Below are positions 50,954 to 59,391 of a stretch of DNA of 64,000 nt, one piece after another. Both the position numbers and the translations under genes were made by a program. Origin of the DNA: Pontibacter akesuensis (GTDB lineage: Bacteria > Bacteroidota > Bacteroidia > Cytophagales > Hymenobacteraceae); the NCBI RefSeq assembly GCF_001611675.1, contig NZ_CP014766.1, positions 3,162,001-3,226,000 of the forward strand, read 5' to 3'. The notes beneath the pieces are model-generated. The model made no database searches. It was not told where the DNA came from and was given only the letters and a program-made list of their open reading frames with translations. Each line of letters opens with the position of its first letter. Position 1 is the stretch's first letter.

Positions 50954-51457
50954 CTAATCAGCCACGACCAAGGCCCGTGCAATGTAGTCGTGCAGCATTT
51001 GGTGACGGCGAGAAGAAAGAATGAGCAGGAAGCCCAAGCCAAGCAGCAAGACAGACAGGAATTTGGCGAAATAGCGCAGGTTAGCCTGCAGAAAACCAAT
51101 GCGTCGCCCGCGTAAATCGGTCACTTTCAGGCCCAGCGTAAACTTGCCAATTGTTGCCTGCTTTAGCGACGACTCCAGAAAAGTATAGTAGGCCCAGTGC
51201 AAAACAGCAAAGATGGGGTTAATGAAAATAGATTTGCACACGAGCCAGAGTTCCACCATGTCAATGCCGCCTTTCAGAAGGTCGTCCCAGGTGTAGAGCT
51301 GCTCCTGAGAGCCACTGATGCCGTACAGTACGAAGGTGTACGAAAACACGATCAGGGTAGTATCTACCAGAAAGGATACAAGACGGGCTGTCAGGCTTCC
51401 ATAAAGCGCAGACCGCTTAATGGTTGGGGGAGCATGTACTGTAAAGGCTGCCTGCAT
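50954..51457 (-). CDS. RDD family membrane protein
   Basis: A 167-residue membrane protein with RDD-type features: Arg in the first segment (GSLTARLVSFLVDTTLIV), and the motif FTLGLKVTDLRGRRIGFLQANLRYFAK. Four hydrophobic segments are visible. RDD proteins are small envelope proteins of mostly unknown function; a few are ion transporters. The 346 bp upstream (51458-51803) contain four heptamer copies and AT-rich sequence, with no gene or clear promoter pair that I can see. Confidence 0.88.
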   Translation of the reverse strand: MQAAFTVHAPPTIKRSALYGSLTARLVSFLVDTTLIVFSYTFVLYGISGSQEQLYTWDDLLKGGIDMVELWLVCKSIFINPIFAVLHWAYYTFLESSLKQATIGKFTLGLKVTDLRGRRIGFLQANLRYFAKFLSVLLLGLGFLLILSSRRHQMLHDYIARALVVAD

Positions 51458-51803
51458 AGCGTAAAAGTTAAGGGTTTGCTGCTCTAAGCAGCTCTCAGGC
51501 TAAGTATAGCGCGCAGAGGCGCTTATGCCTTAGGGATATTCCGTCGTCATGGGGGCCACCTTTGGTAAGGTTAGCTTTCAGGTAGAAAGCCATGTGAAGC
51601 TTTGATAATATAAAAATAGCGAATTGTTTAAAAGCAACAAATATTTTAATATTATTTATCTGTGAAATCTAAATATGGAATATACCTATGTCTGTATATA
51701 CTTTTAGAAGAAAGGAGAAGCTGTTGAAGTGGTTTTCATTCAAAGGGACAAGTATAAATGGGCGATAGACAAGCCAATTGTCCGGATTTAGTTAATTTCG
51801 CTT

Positions 51804-52622
51804 ATGATGAATATGGAAAAGAAGGACGGGCCCATTGGTATATTCGACAGTGGCATCGGTGGGCTAACTGTGGCACAGGCGATTATAAATGTGCTGCCTC
51901 ATGAGCGGCTGATATACTTCGGCGACACAGCGCATTTGCCTTATGGCGATAAATCTACGGCTGCCATTCAGGCCTATGCCGTGAAGATATGCGACCTGCT
52001 GATCCGGCAGCAGTGCAAGGTGATTCTGATTGCGTGTAACTCTGCCTCCGCGGCGGCTTACGAACTGGTGAAGGAGTACGTGGGCAGCAAGGCAAAGGTG
52101 CTGAACGTGATTGATCCGATTGTGCGGTATATTGGAGAATCGTACCCAGACAAGCACGTAGGCCTTATCGGAACAAAGCAGACGGTGAACTCAAACGTGT
52201 ACCGCAAGAAGGTGGACGAACTGGACCGGAACATCAAACTGCAGTCGCTGGCGACGCCGCTGCTGGCCGCCATGATAGAGGAGGGCTTTTTCAATGACTC
52301 CATCTCCGAAAGCGTTATACATGCCTACCTCTCGGACCCGCACCTGCACGACATCGAGGCACTTATACTTGGCTGTACGCACTACCCGCTCATCAAAAAG
52401 CAGATTGAACAGTACTACGAGGGCCAGGTGGATGTGCTGGATGCAAGCCAGATTGTGGCCCAGCACGTGAAAGCCTACCTCGAGCAAAACAACCTGGCCG
52501 CCGATAAGCTCTCCGGCGACCACACATTCTATGTGTCGGACTTCACCCGCTCCTTCGAGGAGAGCACCCGCATCTTCTTCAAGCGCCAGGTACACCTGGA
52601 GCACTACCCGCTCTGGGAGTAA
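51804..52622 (+). CDS. murI: glutamate racemase
   Basis: A 272-residue cofactor-independent racemase that makes D-glutamate for peptidoglycan. The two catalytic Cys are in LIACNSASAAAYE and LILGCTHYPLIKK, and the start GPIGIFDSGIGGLTVAQ is typical of MurI. Three ATG codons lie close together (51804, 51807, 51813), so the exact start is open by three codons. It stands alone, with repeats in the gap after it. Confidence 0.96.
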   Translation: MMNMEKKDGPIGIFDSGIGGLTVAQAIINVLPHERLIYFGDTAHLPYGDKSTAAIQAYAVKICDLLIRQQCKVILIACNSASAAAYELVKEYVGSKAKVLNVIDPIVRYIGESYPDKHVGLIGTKQTVNSNVYRKKVDELDRNIKLQSLATPLLAAMIEEGFFNDSISESVIHAYLSDPHLHDIEALILGCTHYPLIKKQIEQYYEGQVDVLDASQIVAQHVKAYLEQNNLAADKLSGDHTFYVSDFTRSFEESTRIFFKRQVHLEHYPLWE

Positions 52623-52630
52623 GGCGCGTT

Positions 52631-52662
52631 GCGCCAGTTAGAAATTGCGCCAGTTAGAAATT
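52631..52662. repeat. 16-bp tandem repeat
   Basis: TGCGCCAGTTAGAAAT occurs twice, head to tail and without change (52631-52646, 52647-52662). It is followed by AT-rich near-repeats of the form ATTAAGAATTAGGAATTAG up to 52683. It lies just after the murI stop. Confidence 0.7.
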
Positions 52663-52736
52663 AAGAATTAGGAATTAGAAATGGGAGCAGCCTTGTAGCG
52701 CAGGAGGCTTGGTGGGTCTTCTCTAACTTATGAGAC

Positions 52737-52777
52737 AAAATCCCCCTCCTTAGACAAGGAGGGGCTAGGGGTGGTTT
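52737..52777. repeat. hairpin element, possible interspersed repeat
   Basis: AAAATCCCCCTCCTT, AGAC, AAGGAGGGG followed by CTAGGGGTGGTTT. The hairpin arms CCCCTCCTT (52743-52751) and AAGGAGGGG (52756-52764) are perfect. Elements of this general look recur between genes in Cytophagales as far as I recall, but only one copy is in this window, so its repeat nature is an inference. It has no long T-run. Confidence 0.4.
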
Positions 52778-52892
52778 GACACACTGGCGCAAAACAATCC
52801 CTTCAAAATCTATCCTTACGAATCAAAACCGGCCATTCAGTTATATTTCCCCGTAAAAAGGGTTATCTTTATACTATACCTACCTTATCAAG

Positions 52893-53441
52893 ATGAAGAA
52901 AAAATACCTGACCATAGGCGACCTGAAGCGCAATGCCTTTATCGTGGCGGCTGCCGCATGCATGGGCCTTACCGGTTGCGGGTCTAATAACCAAAGTGAG
53001 GAGTGGAATGCGGAGGAGGAGGTGGCTGTACCGGATGGCGTGATCACAGAAATGACAGAAGAGGCCCCGGATCAGTGGAAAATAACGGATGAGCAAACTA
53101 CGGCTCCCGGCCAAAGTATGGCCATCCTGAAGTATAGCGACGGTCGCGTGGATACGCTGAAAGGGCTGGAGCTCGAGAACCAACTGAAGAACATTGCCAA
53201 CAACCAACAGCAGTACCAGCAGGGCGGCTTTGGGATGGGCAACGTGCTGTGGTGGAGCGCTCTGGGATATATGGCAGGCCGCAACATGGCTCCGCGCGCT
53301 GGCTATTACGCCAATCCCGGCCTTATTAACAACACGAATGCCTGGCGCCAGAATGTGCAAACCTACCGCCAGCGTGCCACAGCCCCCAGTTCAGGCCGGA
53401 GCGGTTTCTTCAGGGGCCGCAGTGGAGGAGCAGGAGCCTAG
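52893..53441 (+). CDS. UPF0323-like lipoprotein
   Basis: A 182-residue lipoprotein with lipobox MGLTGC (Cys near residue 28). The mature part has an acidic start, a KYSDGRVDTL segment, a Gln-rich stretch (NNQQQYQQGGFGMGN) and an Arg/Gly/Ser-rich C-terminus. This layout, and the position directly before a glutathionylspermidine synthase-like gene, resembles the UPF0323 lipoprotein pairs of epsilonproteobacteria and the YgiB-YgiC pair of enterobacteria. Function unknown. The gap to the next gene is 15 bp. Confidence 0.75.
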   Translation: MKKKYLTIGDLKRNAFIVAAAACMGLTGCGSNNQSEEWNAEEEVAVPDGVITEMTEEAPDQWKITDEQTTAPGQSMAILKYSDGRVDTLKGLELENQLKNIANNQQQYQQGGFGMGNVLWWSALGYMAGRNMAPRAGYYANPGLINNTNAWRQNVQTYRQRATAPSSGRSGFFRGRSGGAGA

Positions 53442-53456
53442 CAACTAAATAAATAC

Positions 53457-54635
53457 ATGCAAGATAAAAGTAAGATCCGCCTGCAGTCGCACACGGGTGA
53501 TGTGGAAAAAGCTGTGCGCGGCCTTGGCTGGGAGTGGTGCGTGGAGGATGGCTGTGCCAATTATGTGCCGGGTGAGGCCGTGGTGCTGCCCGAGCAACAG
53601 GCCGACGCGCTGCTGGAGGCAGCAGACACGCTGTACGAAATGATGGTAAACGCTATCCCCGACAGCCTGCCCGATGAATTTCTGAACGTGCTGGGCATAC
53701 CCGAGAACCTTTGGAAACTGGTGCGCCACTCCTGGAATGATGAGCGCCACTGGCACCTCTATGGCCGCTTTGACCTGGTGCAGACGCCGGAAGGACCGAA
53801 GCTGCTGGAGTTTAACGCCGACACGGCCACCTCTGTACCCGAAACAGCCGTGGTGCAGTGGGCCAGTCTGGCAGCGGCCGGAAAAAAGGAGGCAAAGCAG
53901 TACTCAGGTCTGTATGAGCAGCTGGTGGAGCAGTTCAGGACCTGGCGCATGCTGAACGACGAGCTGGCGCCGGCGCTGTTGCTGACTTATATTGGCGCAA
54001 GCGCCGAAGACGAGGCCAACTGCGCCGTACTGGCCCAGGCCGCCGCCGAAGCCGGCTTCGACCCGCACCTGTGCCCGGTAGAGGCTATGAGCGTGTCTAC
54101 GGAAGGAGCGGAGCGAGGCGTGTGGGCGCAGCTGGACAATGAGCAGTGGCAGCAATTTCCGTTTCTGTTTAAGCTGCTGCCCTGGGAGCAGATTGCCTGG
54201 GAGGAGCCCGAACTTTGCCGCAGCCTCGCCGAGTTGTCTGCCGCCCGAAACGTAGTAATCGCCAATCCCGCGTATTCCCTGCTGTTCCAAAGCAAGGGTA
54301 TGCTGGCCTGGCTCTGGAAAGCGTACCCGTACCACCCGCTGCTGCTTGAAACGGACCTGGTGCCCATCAGCGGCAAGTATATCCGCAAGCCACACTTCGG
54401 CCGCGAGGGGCAAAGCGTGGAAGTGATAGACCGCGTGCGGGTAACAAAGGTAGAAGGCGAGTACGATGCGCAACAGCAAGTATACCAGCGCTGGGTTGAG
54501 CTGCCCGAAGATGACAAGGGCTACCAGTACCAGGCCGGCGTGTTCTGGGCAGGCGAGGGCTGCGCCATCGGGTACCGCCGCGAGAAAGGCATCATCACTA
54601 ACCTGTCGCAGTTCGTGCCGCATTTGGTGGAGTAG
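53457..54635 (+). CDS. glutathionylspermidine synthase-like ATP-grasp protein
   Basis: A 392-residue protein of the GSP_synth family (YgiC/YjfC type). It shows LYGRFDLVQTPEGPKLLEFNADTATSVPE, the metal and ATP-binding part of the C-C ligase fold, and KYIRKPHFGREGQSVEVI near the C-terminus. It lacks the amidase domain of the two-domain enzyme. Members of this subfamily have not clearly been shown to make glutathionylspermidine, so the product may be a different amide or ester. It is paired with the upstream lipoprotein, which suggests a shared envelope-related role. Confidence 0.88.
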   Translation: MQDKSKIRLQSHTGDVEKAVRGLGWEWCVEDGCANYVPGEAVVLPEQQADALLEAADTLYEMMVNAIPDSLPDEFLNVLGIPENLWKLVRHSWNDERHWHLYGRFDLVQTPEGPKLLEFNADTATSVPETAVVQWASLAAAGKKEAKQYSGLYEQLVEQFRTWRMLNDELAPALLLTYIGASAEDEANCAVLAQAAAEAGFDPHLCPVEAMSVSTEGAERGVWAQLDNEQWQQFPFLFKLLPWEQIAWEEPELCRSLAELSAARNVVIANPAYSLLFQSKGMLAWLWKAYPYHPLLLETDLVPISGKYIRKPHFGREGQSVEVIDRVRVTKVEGEYDAQQQVYQRWVELPEDDKGYQYQAGVFWAGEGCAIGYRREKGIITNLSQFVPHLVE

Positions 54636-54662
54636 CTCACCTAAGGAAATCAATAAGTCAAC

Positions 54663-55421
54663 ATGATAGTAGCTTCAGAAGAAGACCTGGAAGGAATAAA
54701 AAAAGTGAGCGAAGCCGTAGCCGTTACGCTCCGGAAAATGAGGGAATACACCAAAGCAGGTATCACCACCAAAGAGCTTGATGCGTACGGGAATAAAATA
54801 TTGGAAGAGTTTGGAGCGCGCTCTGCACCAAAAACCACGTATGACTTCCCCGGCTATACTTGCATTAGCGTGAATAATGAAGCTGCCCATGGCATCCCCT
54901 CGGAGAGTACTGTTCTAAAAGAAGGGGATCTGGTAAACATTGATGTGTCGGCGGAACTGAACGGCTTTTATGCTGACAATGGCGGCTCGTTTATACTTGG
55001 CGAAGACATACATGGGCTGAACAAACTTGTTGATGCCTCTGTAACGGCCCTGCATAAAGCGCTGAAGGAAATAAAAGGCGGAAAGAAAATAGCGGAGGTT
55101 GGCCGCACCATCGAGCAGGAAGCCAAAAAACATGGGTTCAAGGTAATCAGGAATCTGGTGGGACACGGTGTTGGTCGCAGTTTACACGAGGACCCGGATG
55201 AGATTCCGAATTACTACGACAAAGATAACACGCAGCGCTTCCGGAAAAACAGCGTGGTAGCCGTAGAAACGTTTATCTCCACCAAAGGAAATTATACCCG
55301 CGAGAAAGGCGATGGCTGGACACTGCTGGCCGATGAGGGTGCCTATGTGGCGCAGCACGAGCACACCATACTTGTAACAGACGGCGAGCCAATCATCCTG
55401 ACGAAGGAAAATGGGATTTGA
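54663..55421 (+). CDS. map: type I methionine aminopeptidase
   Basis: A 252-residue enzyme that removes N-terminal methionine from new proteins. The metal ligands are Asp in VNIDVSAELNGFYADNG, His in LVGHGVGRSLHEDP, and Glu in VAVETFISTK and near the end. The usual type I core is present without the zinc-finger extension. It follows the GSP-synthase-like gene by 27 bp and may be on the same transcript. Confidence 0.95.
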   Translation: MIVASEEDLEGIKKVSEAVAVTLRKMREYTKAGITTKELDAYGNKILEEFGARSAPKTTYDFPGYTCISVNNEAAHGIPSESTVLKEGDLVNIDVSAELNGFYADNGGSFILGEDIHGLNKLVDASVTALHKALKEIKGGKKIAEVGRTIEQEAKKHGFKVIRNLVGHGVGRSLHEDPDEIPNYYDKDNTQRFRKNSVVAVETFISTKGNYTREKGDGWTLLADEGAYVAQHEHTILVTDGEPIILTKENGI

Positions 55422-55535
55422 TCAAATAGCTGCTGCCTCAAATAGCGTTTAGGTATGTTAGTTTTCGCGCAGCTAAGGCTAACTTAGTGAACCTTTAAAG
55501 GTATAAAAGTCCGTTTCAGCTCATAAGCAACAAGT

Positions 55536-56018
55536 ATGAGAAAAGCAGTAAGTACAGTTTACTTTTTGCTGATAGCCTGTTGTACAGCTACAGTGGCTGC
55601 GCTCGTACTGGGGTTTTACCTTAAACTTGAACCCGCTAATGCTGCTTTGGAAGAGGAAGAACTATTGTACTGCGGCACAACAGGCTATATGGAAAGCTAC
55701 CTGGCAGCAGACATCGATCCTGTGCTGTTGCTGGAGGTTGAAGGAGGTAAAAGATTGTTCGATACTAACTGTAGCCCTTGCCACGACATGACGTCTGTGG
55801 TTGTAGGGCCGCCGCTGGCAGGTATAATTGAAAGGAGAGATAGTGCGTGGGTGTACAGCTTTATCAAGAATTCGCAGAAGATGGTAGAGGCAGGTGATTC
55901 TACGGCGGTACAGCTTTACAATGAATTCAGTAAGATGCAAATGCCTGCATTTGATTTTACTGATGAGCAGATAGACTCCATTGTTTCCTATATCAGCCTT
56001 TACCCCAATAGACCGTAG
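55536..56018 (+). CDS. membrane-anchored c-type cytochrome
   Basis: A 160-residue protein with one N-terminal membrane segment (VYFLLIACCTATVAALVLGFYL) and one heme-binding motif, CSPCH in LFDTNCSPCHDM. The likely distal Met ligand is in KMQMPAFDF. The class I cytochrome c fold continues to VSYISLYP. It should carry electrons on the outer side of the inner membrane. It lies about 100 bp upstream of nuoH, with a separate promoter-like element between, so it may not be part of the nuo operon. Confidence 0.9.
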   Translation: MRKAVSTVYFLLIACCTATVAALVLGFYLKLEPANAALEEEELLYCGTTGYMESYLAADIDPVLLLEVEGGKRLFDTNCSPCHDMTSVVVGPPLAGIIERRDSAWVYSFIKNSQKMVEAGDSTAVQLYNEFSKMQMPAFDFTDEQIDSIVSYISLYPNRP

Positions 56019-56092
56019 CAATTGCCTGAAGCTAAGACAGCCCCCCTAATGCATAATTCATCATTCTGAATTAATAATTCTCAATTAAGCCC

Positions 56093-56100
56093 TACCTTTG
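56093..56100 (+). promoter_or_regulatory. possible nuoH promoter -7 element
   Basis: TACCTTTG is a perfect TAnnTTTG, 20 bp before the nuoH ATG. No TTTG was found 19-21 nt upstream, so only the -7 half is supported. Confidence 0.4.
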
Positions 56101-56120
56101 TCTCAACAAATCAAACACGT

Positions 56121-57224
56121 ATGCTTGCTTTTCTGCTGACATTAGGGGCTTTGCTGGGGGTGGTGATTGTGCTGGCGTATGCCGAGCGCAAGGTAGCCGC
56201 CTTTATGCAGGATCGCATGGGGCCGACTGAGGCAGGTCCGCAGGGCTCGCTGCAGGCGGTGGCCGATGTGCTCAAGCTATTGCAGAAAGAAGATATTGTG
56301 CCCGCCGCTGCGGATAAACCCCTCTTCAAGCTGGCGCCCATCATCATTTTTGCCGCTGTGTTCGCAGGCTTTGCCGTTATTCCGTTTGCGCCCGCCGTGG
56401 TGCCGGCGGGCATCGGCATCGGCGTGTTTTACCTGCTGGCCATTATATCGCTGGATGTGGTGGGGCTGCTGATGGCGGGTTGGGGCTCGAATAACAAGTA
56501 TGCCATGCTGGGAGCGATGCGCTCCGTGGCCCAGATCGTGTCCTATGAGATTCCGGCCGGGCTGGCCATACTTTCGGCGGTGATGATCTGCCAGTCGCTG
56601 GATTTTCAGGAGATAAGCTATCAGCAGGGCGTGCTCATGAACCTGCTTCCAGGCTTGGAATACGACAGAAACTGGTTGTTCGGCATCCGTGGGCTGGGCA
56701 TCGACACCACCACTATAGGCGGCATCACCACTTGGAACATTTTTCGCGCCCCCATACTTCTGGTGAGCTTTGTGATTTACTTTATCGCCTCGCTGGCCGA
56801 GAGCAATCGCGCCCCGTTCGACATTCCGGAAGCGGAATCTGAACTGGTGGCGGGCTTCCATGTGGAGTACTCCGGCTTCCGTTTTGCGGCGCTCTTCCTG
56901 GCTGAGTATAGCATGATGGTGCTGGTTTGCCTGGTAGCGGTGGTCCTGTTTTTGGGCTCCTGGAACACGCCATTGCCAAACATTGGGCCGGTTTACATGG
57001 CAAACTGGACCACCGGAACACCCGGAGAAGTTTTAGGTGTACTTTGGGGAATTTTCTGGCTGCTAAGCAAAACCTTTGTGCTGCTGTTTCTGCAGTTACA
57101 AATACGTTGGACCTATCCGCGCCTGCGCGTAGACCAGCTGATGCACCTGTGCTGGAAAGTGCTGACGCCGATAGCGCTTGGGATTGTGCTGCTGGCAGGC
57201 ATCTGGCGGTTGTTGATGGTATAA
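56121..57224 (+). CDS. nuoH: NADH-quinone oxidoreductase subunit H
   Basis: A 367-residue membrane subunit of complex I that forms part of the quinone site. AERKVAAFMQDRMGPTEAGP and the conserved cytoplasmic loop ESNRAPFDIPEAESELVAGFHVEYSG are present, with about eight membrane segments. The N-terminus is slightly shorter than in E. coli. It is the first nuo gene in the window; nuoA-G are not here, so the complex is encoded in at least two places or the order is unusual. Confidence 0.95.
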   Translation: MLAFLLTLGALLGVVIVLAYAERKVAAFMQDRMGPTEAGPQGSLQAVADVLKLLQKEDIVPAAADKPLFKLAPIIIFAAVFAGFAVIPFAPAVVPAGIGIGVFYLLAIISLDVVGLLMAGWGSNNKYAMLGAMRSVAQIVSYEIPAGLAILSAVMICQSLDFQEISYQQGVLMNLLPGLEYDRNWLFGIRGLGIDTTTIGGITTWNIFRAPILLVSFVIYFIASLAESNRAPFDIPEAESELVAGFHVEYSGFRFAALFLAEYSMMVLVCLVAVVLFLGSWNTPLPNIGPVYMANWTTGTPGEVLGVLWGIFWLLSKTFVLLFLQLQIRWTYPRLRVDQLMHLCWKVLTPIALGIVLLAGIWRLLMV

Positions 57225-57272
57225 ATTAGACACAAGTATAAGGACATAAGACAGAATTACTTTATACTATAC

Positions 57273-57378
57273 TGTCATCCTGAAAGGATCTTGTGGGCGG
57301 ACGAGAACAGCTTTAATTGGCGCTTTACCGCTCTCGGGGGTAGGGGCCCTCTTTAACTAAGATACTCTCAGGATGACA
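57273..57378. repeat. 106-bp element with 11-bp inverted ends, MITE-like
   Basis: The gap after nuoH contains TGTCATCCTGA (57273-57283) and its complement TCAGGATGACA (57368-57378) around a GC-richer core. There is no coding capacity. Such TGTCATCCTGA-bounded elements look like interspersed repeats, though a second copy is not present in this window. It interrupts the nuo gene run together with the NUDIX gene that follows. Confidence 0.5.
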
Positions 57379-57421
57379 ACAAAAAAATAGGTTAAAACTA
57401 ATTTAGTCTCCATACTTAGCA

Positions 57422-58066
57422 ATGCTCAAATTCATAGAAGCCCTTAGGAAAAGACTGCAGGAGCCCTTACCTGGCGAAGCAGCGCATAACCTGATGGCAA
57501 GTGTGACCAGAAGTAATATTAAATTCAAAACGAAACCTGATAGCCAAACAAAGGAGAGTGCAGTATTGCTGTTGTTCTATCAGGATGAGGACAAAATAAA
57601 GCTGCCCCTTATTTTGAGACCTGTTTATGTGGGGGTGCACAGTGGCCAGATAGGATTGCCTGGCGGCAGAATGGAAGAAGGAGATAAAGATTTCTTTGAA
57701 ACAGCCTTAAGAGAAGCGAATGAAGAAATAGGCATCAACCCGGCAGACGTTACAGTTATTGGCCACCTAAGCGATCTCTTTGTGTTTGCCAGCAACTATA
57801 TGGTGCATCCGGTGGTTGGCTATATGAAGCACAGGCCTACGTTTCTGACTGACCCAAGGGAAGTAGACCAACTGATAGAAGTACCGCTCTCAACGCTGCT
57901 TGATAAAAGCAGCAGGGGCATCACCAACATCGTCGTATCAGGTAATATGGAGGTTTCTGCGCCTTATTTTGATGTAGATGGTCACACGGTCTGGGGAGCC
58001 ACCGCTATGATGTTGAGTGAGCTACTAAGCGTAATTGATGACCTGGAGTTTCCATTTGAAAAATAA
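57422..58066 (+). CDS. NUDIX hydrolase, CoA pyrophosphatase-like
   Basis: A 214-residue NUDIX protein. The motif region HSGQIGLPGGRMEEGD followed by TALREANEEIGI has the UPF0035/CoA pyrophosphatase form, which cleaves CoA to 3',5'-ADP and phosphopantetheine. It lies between nuoH and nuoI, where complex I operons normally have no such gene. Its codon use is more AT-rich (many AAA, ATA, GAA) than the nuo genes on either side, and an inverted-repeat element lies just upstream, both hints of insertion. Confidence 0.88.
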   Translation: MLKFIEALRKRLQEPLPGEAAHNLMASVTRSNIKFKTKPDSQTKESAVLLLFYQDEDKIKLPLILRPVYVGVHSGQIGLPGGRMEEGDKDFFETALREANEEIGINPADVTVIGHLSDLFVFASNYMVHPVVGYMKHRPTFLTDPREVDQLIEVPLSTLLDKSSRGITNIVVSGNMEVSAPYFDVDGHTVWGATAMMLSELLSVIDDLEFPFEK

Positions 58067-58119
58067 ATCCATGCTTGTTTAACTGCGCTATGAGCATTTA
58101 AATATTTTAACTTTAAAGG

Positions 58120-58722
58120 ATGAAAGAAGCCATTCGAACTAATGCCGGATTTTGGGGCGTGGTAAAGTCGCTGCTGAGTGGCCTTAGCCTGACCTGGCGG
58201 CACTTTTTGAGTGCCAGGAATCGCCGCACGCCCGAATACGTGTCGGATGCAAACTATTTTAAGCAGGCCGATGGGCAGGCTACGCTGAAATACCCACACG
58301 AAGCCCTGCCTATACCCGACAACGGCCGTTACCGCCTGCACAACGAGATCGACGATTGCATTGTCTGCGACCTTTGCGCCAAGATCTGCCCGGTTAACTG
58401 CATCACCATCGAGTCGGTGAAGGCCACGGAAGAGATTGGCATGACATCAGACGGCACCAAAAAGCGCCTTTACGCGCCAACCTTCGATATCGACCTGGCA
58501 CAGTGTTGCTACTGCGGCCTCTGCACCACCGTTTGCCCTACCGACTGCCTCACCATGACGCCCGTGTATGATTTCTCCGAAGTCAACATCAAGAACATGG
58601 TGTACCACTTCACTGACCTTACGCCGGAGCAGGCAGAGGAAAAGAAGCAGCTGTACGCGAAGCAGCAGGAGGAAATGGCAGCGGCCAAAGCGGCGGCGCT
58701 GGCGGCAAGAAAACAAGCATAA
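58120..58722 (+). CDS. nuoI: NADH-quinone oxidoreductase subunit I
   Basis: A 200-residue subunit with two [4Fe-4S] ferredoxin motifs: CIVCDLCAKICPVNC and CCYCGLCTTVCPTDC. It passes electrons from the peripheral arm towards quinone. The C-terminal tail is an Ala/Lys/Glu-rich helix longer than in E. coli. A near match to the -7 element (TAACTTTA, 58108-58115) lies just before the start, so transcription may restart here after the NUDIX insertion. Confidence 0.95.
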   Translation: MKEAIRTNAGFWGVVKSLLSGLSLTWRHFLSARNRRTPEYVSDANYFKQADGQATLKYPHEALPIPDNGRYRLHNEIDDCIVCDLCAKICPVNCITIESVKATEEIGMTSDGTKKRLYAPTFDIDLAQCCYCGLCTTVCPTDCLTMTPVYDFSEVNIKNMVYHFTDLTPEQAEEKKQLYAKQQEEMAAAKAAALAARKQA

Positions 58723-58729
58723 ACGCGCA

Positions 58730-58826
58730 AAGACCTCGCGGCGTGCGCAGCTCCTGCAAGTGTCTTGCCTGCTACGAAGCGAATAGCTCCAGACGCTCGC
58801 AGGACCTTCGGACACTGCGAGGTCTT
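58730..58826. repeat. structured intergenic element inside the nuo operon
   Basis: Between nuoI and nuoJ lie nested inverted repeats: AAGACCTCGC / GCGAGGTCTT (58730-58739 / 58817-58826), AGTGTC / GACACT and CCTGC / GCAGG further in. The RNA could fold into a branched hairpin. It has no reading frame and no T-run. It may be an interspersed repeat or an RNA-processing site. Confidence 0.5.
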
Positions 58827-58876
58827 CCAAGGAAATCATATTGATAATTGATCAATGTTAACTGATAACTGAAAAA

Positions 58877-59389
58877 ATGCTTTTCTACATCTTCGCTGTA
58901 CTGGCCATACTTTCCGCAGGGTACATGGTGCTGACGCGCAACCTGCTGTATGCGGGTTTTTCGCTGCTGATCACGCTGCTGAGTGTGGCCGGTATTTATG
59001 TGCTGCTGTTCGCTGATTTTGTAGCGGTGGTGCAGCTGATGGTGTATGTGGGCGGTGTGCTGGTGCTGATTCTCTTTGGCATCATGTTGAGCAGCCGCGT
59101 GCGCGACAAATCGGTACTGTCGGAGAGCGGAAACAAAGTATGGGGCACGCTGGTAGGTGGGCTTATACTTATGGGACTGTGCTACACCATTCTTCATGCC
59201 AACATCAGCGCGTTACCCTGGCTGCAAACCACGGAGCTAAACGTGCTGGGCCTGCAGAAAAGCACGGTACAAAGTATAGGCATTAAGCTGATGACGGATG
59301 TGGTGGTACCTTTTGAACTGGCGTCGCTGCTGCTGCTGATTGCGCTGATGGGCGCTGCCTACATTGCCACTGATAAACCCAAAGCCTAA
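58877..59389 (+). CDS. nuoJ: NADH-quinone oxidoreductase subunit J
   Basis: A 170-residue membrane subunit with five segments. AVVQLMVYVGGVLVLILFGIML contains the conserved piece of the third segment, and the C-terminal PFELASLLLLIALMGAAYIA is typical of NuoJ. It belongs to the proton-pumping arm. Its stop is 2 bp from the nuoK start. Confidence 0.95.
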   Translation: MLFYIFAVLAILSAGYMVLTRNLLYAGFSLLITLLSVAGIYVLLFADFVAVVQLMVYVGGVLVLILFGIMLSSRVRDKSVLSESGNKVWGTLVGGLILMGLCYTILHANISALPWLQTTELNVLGLQKSTVQSIGIKLMTDVVVPFELASLLLLIALMGAAYIATDKPKA

Positions 59390-59391
59390 AT

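Noticed and set aside
52737-52777. The hairpin after murI as its terminator
   Set aside because: It lies more than 110 bp from the stop and is not followed by a T-run; a repeat element is more likely.
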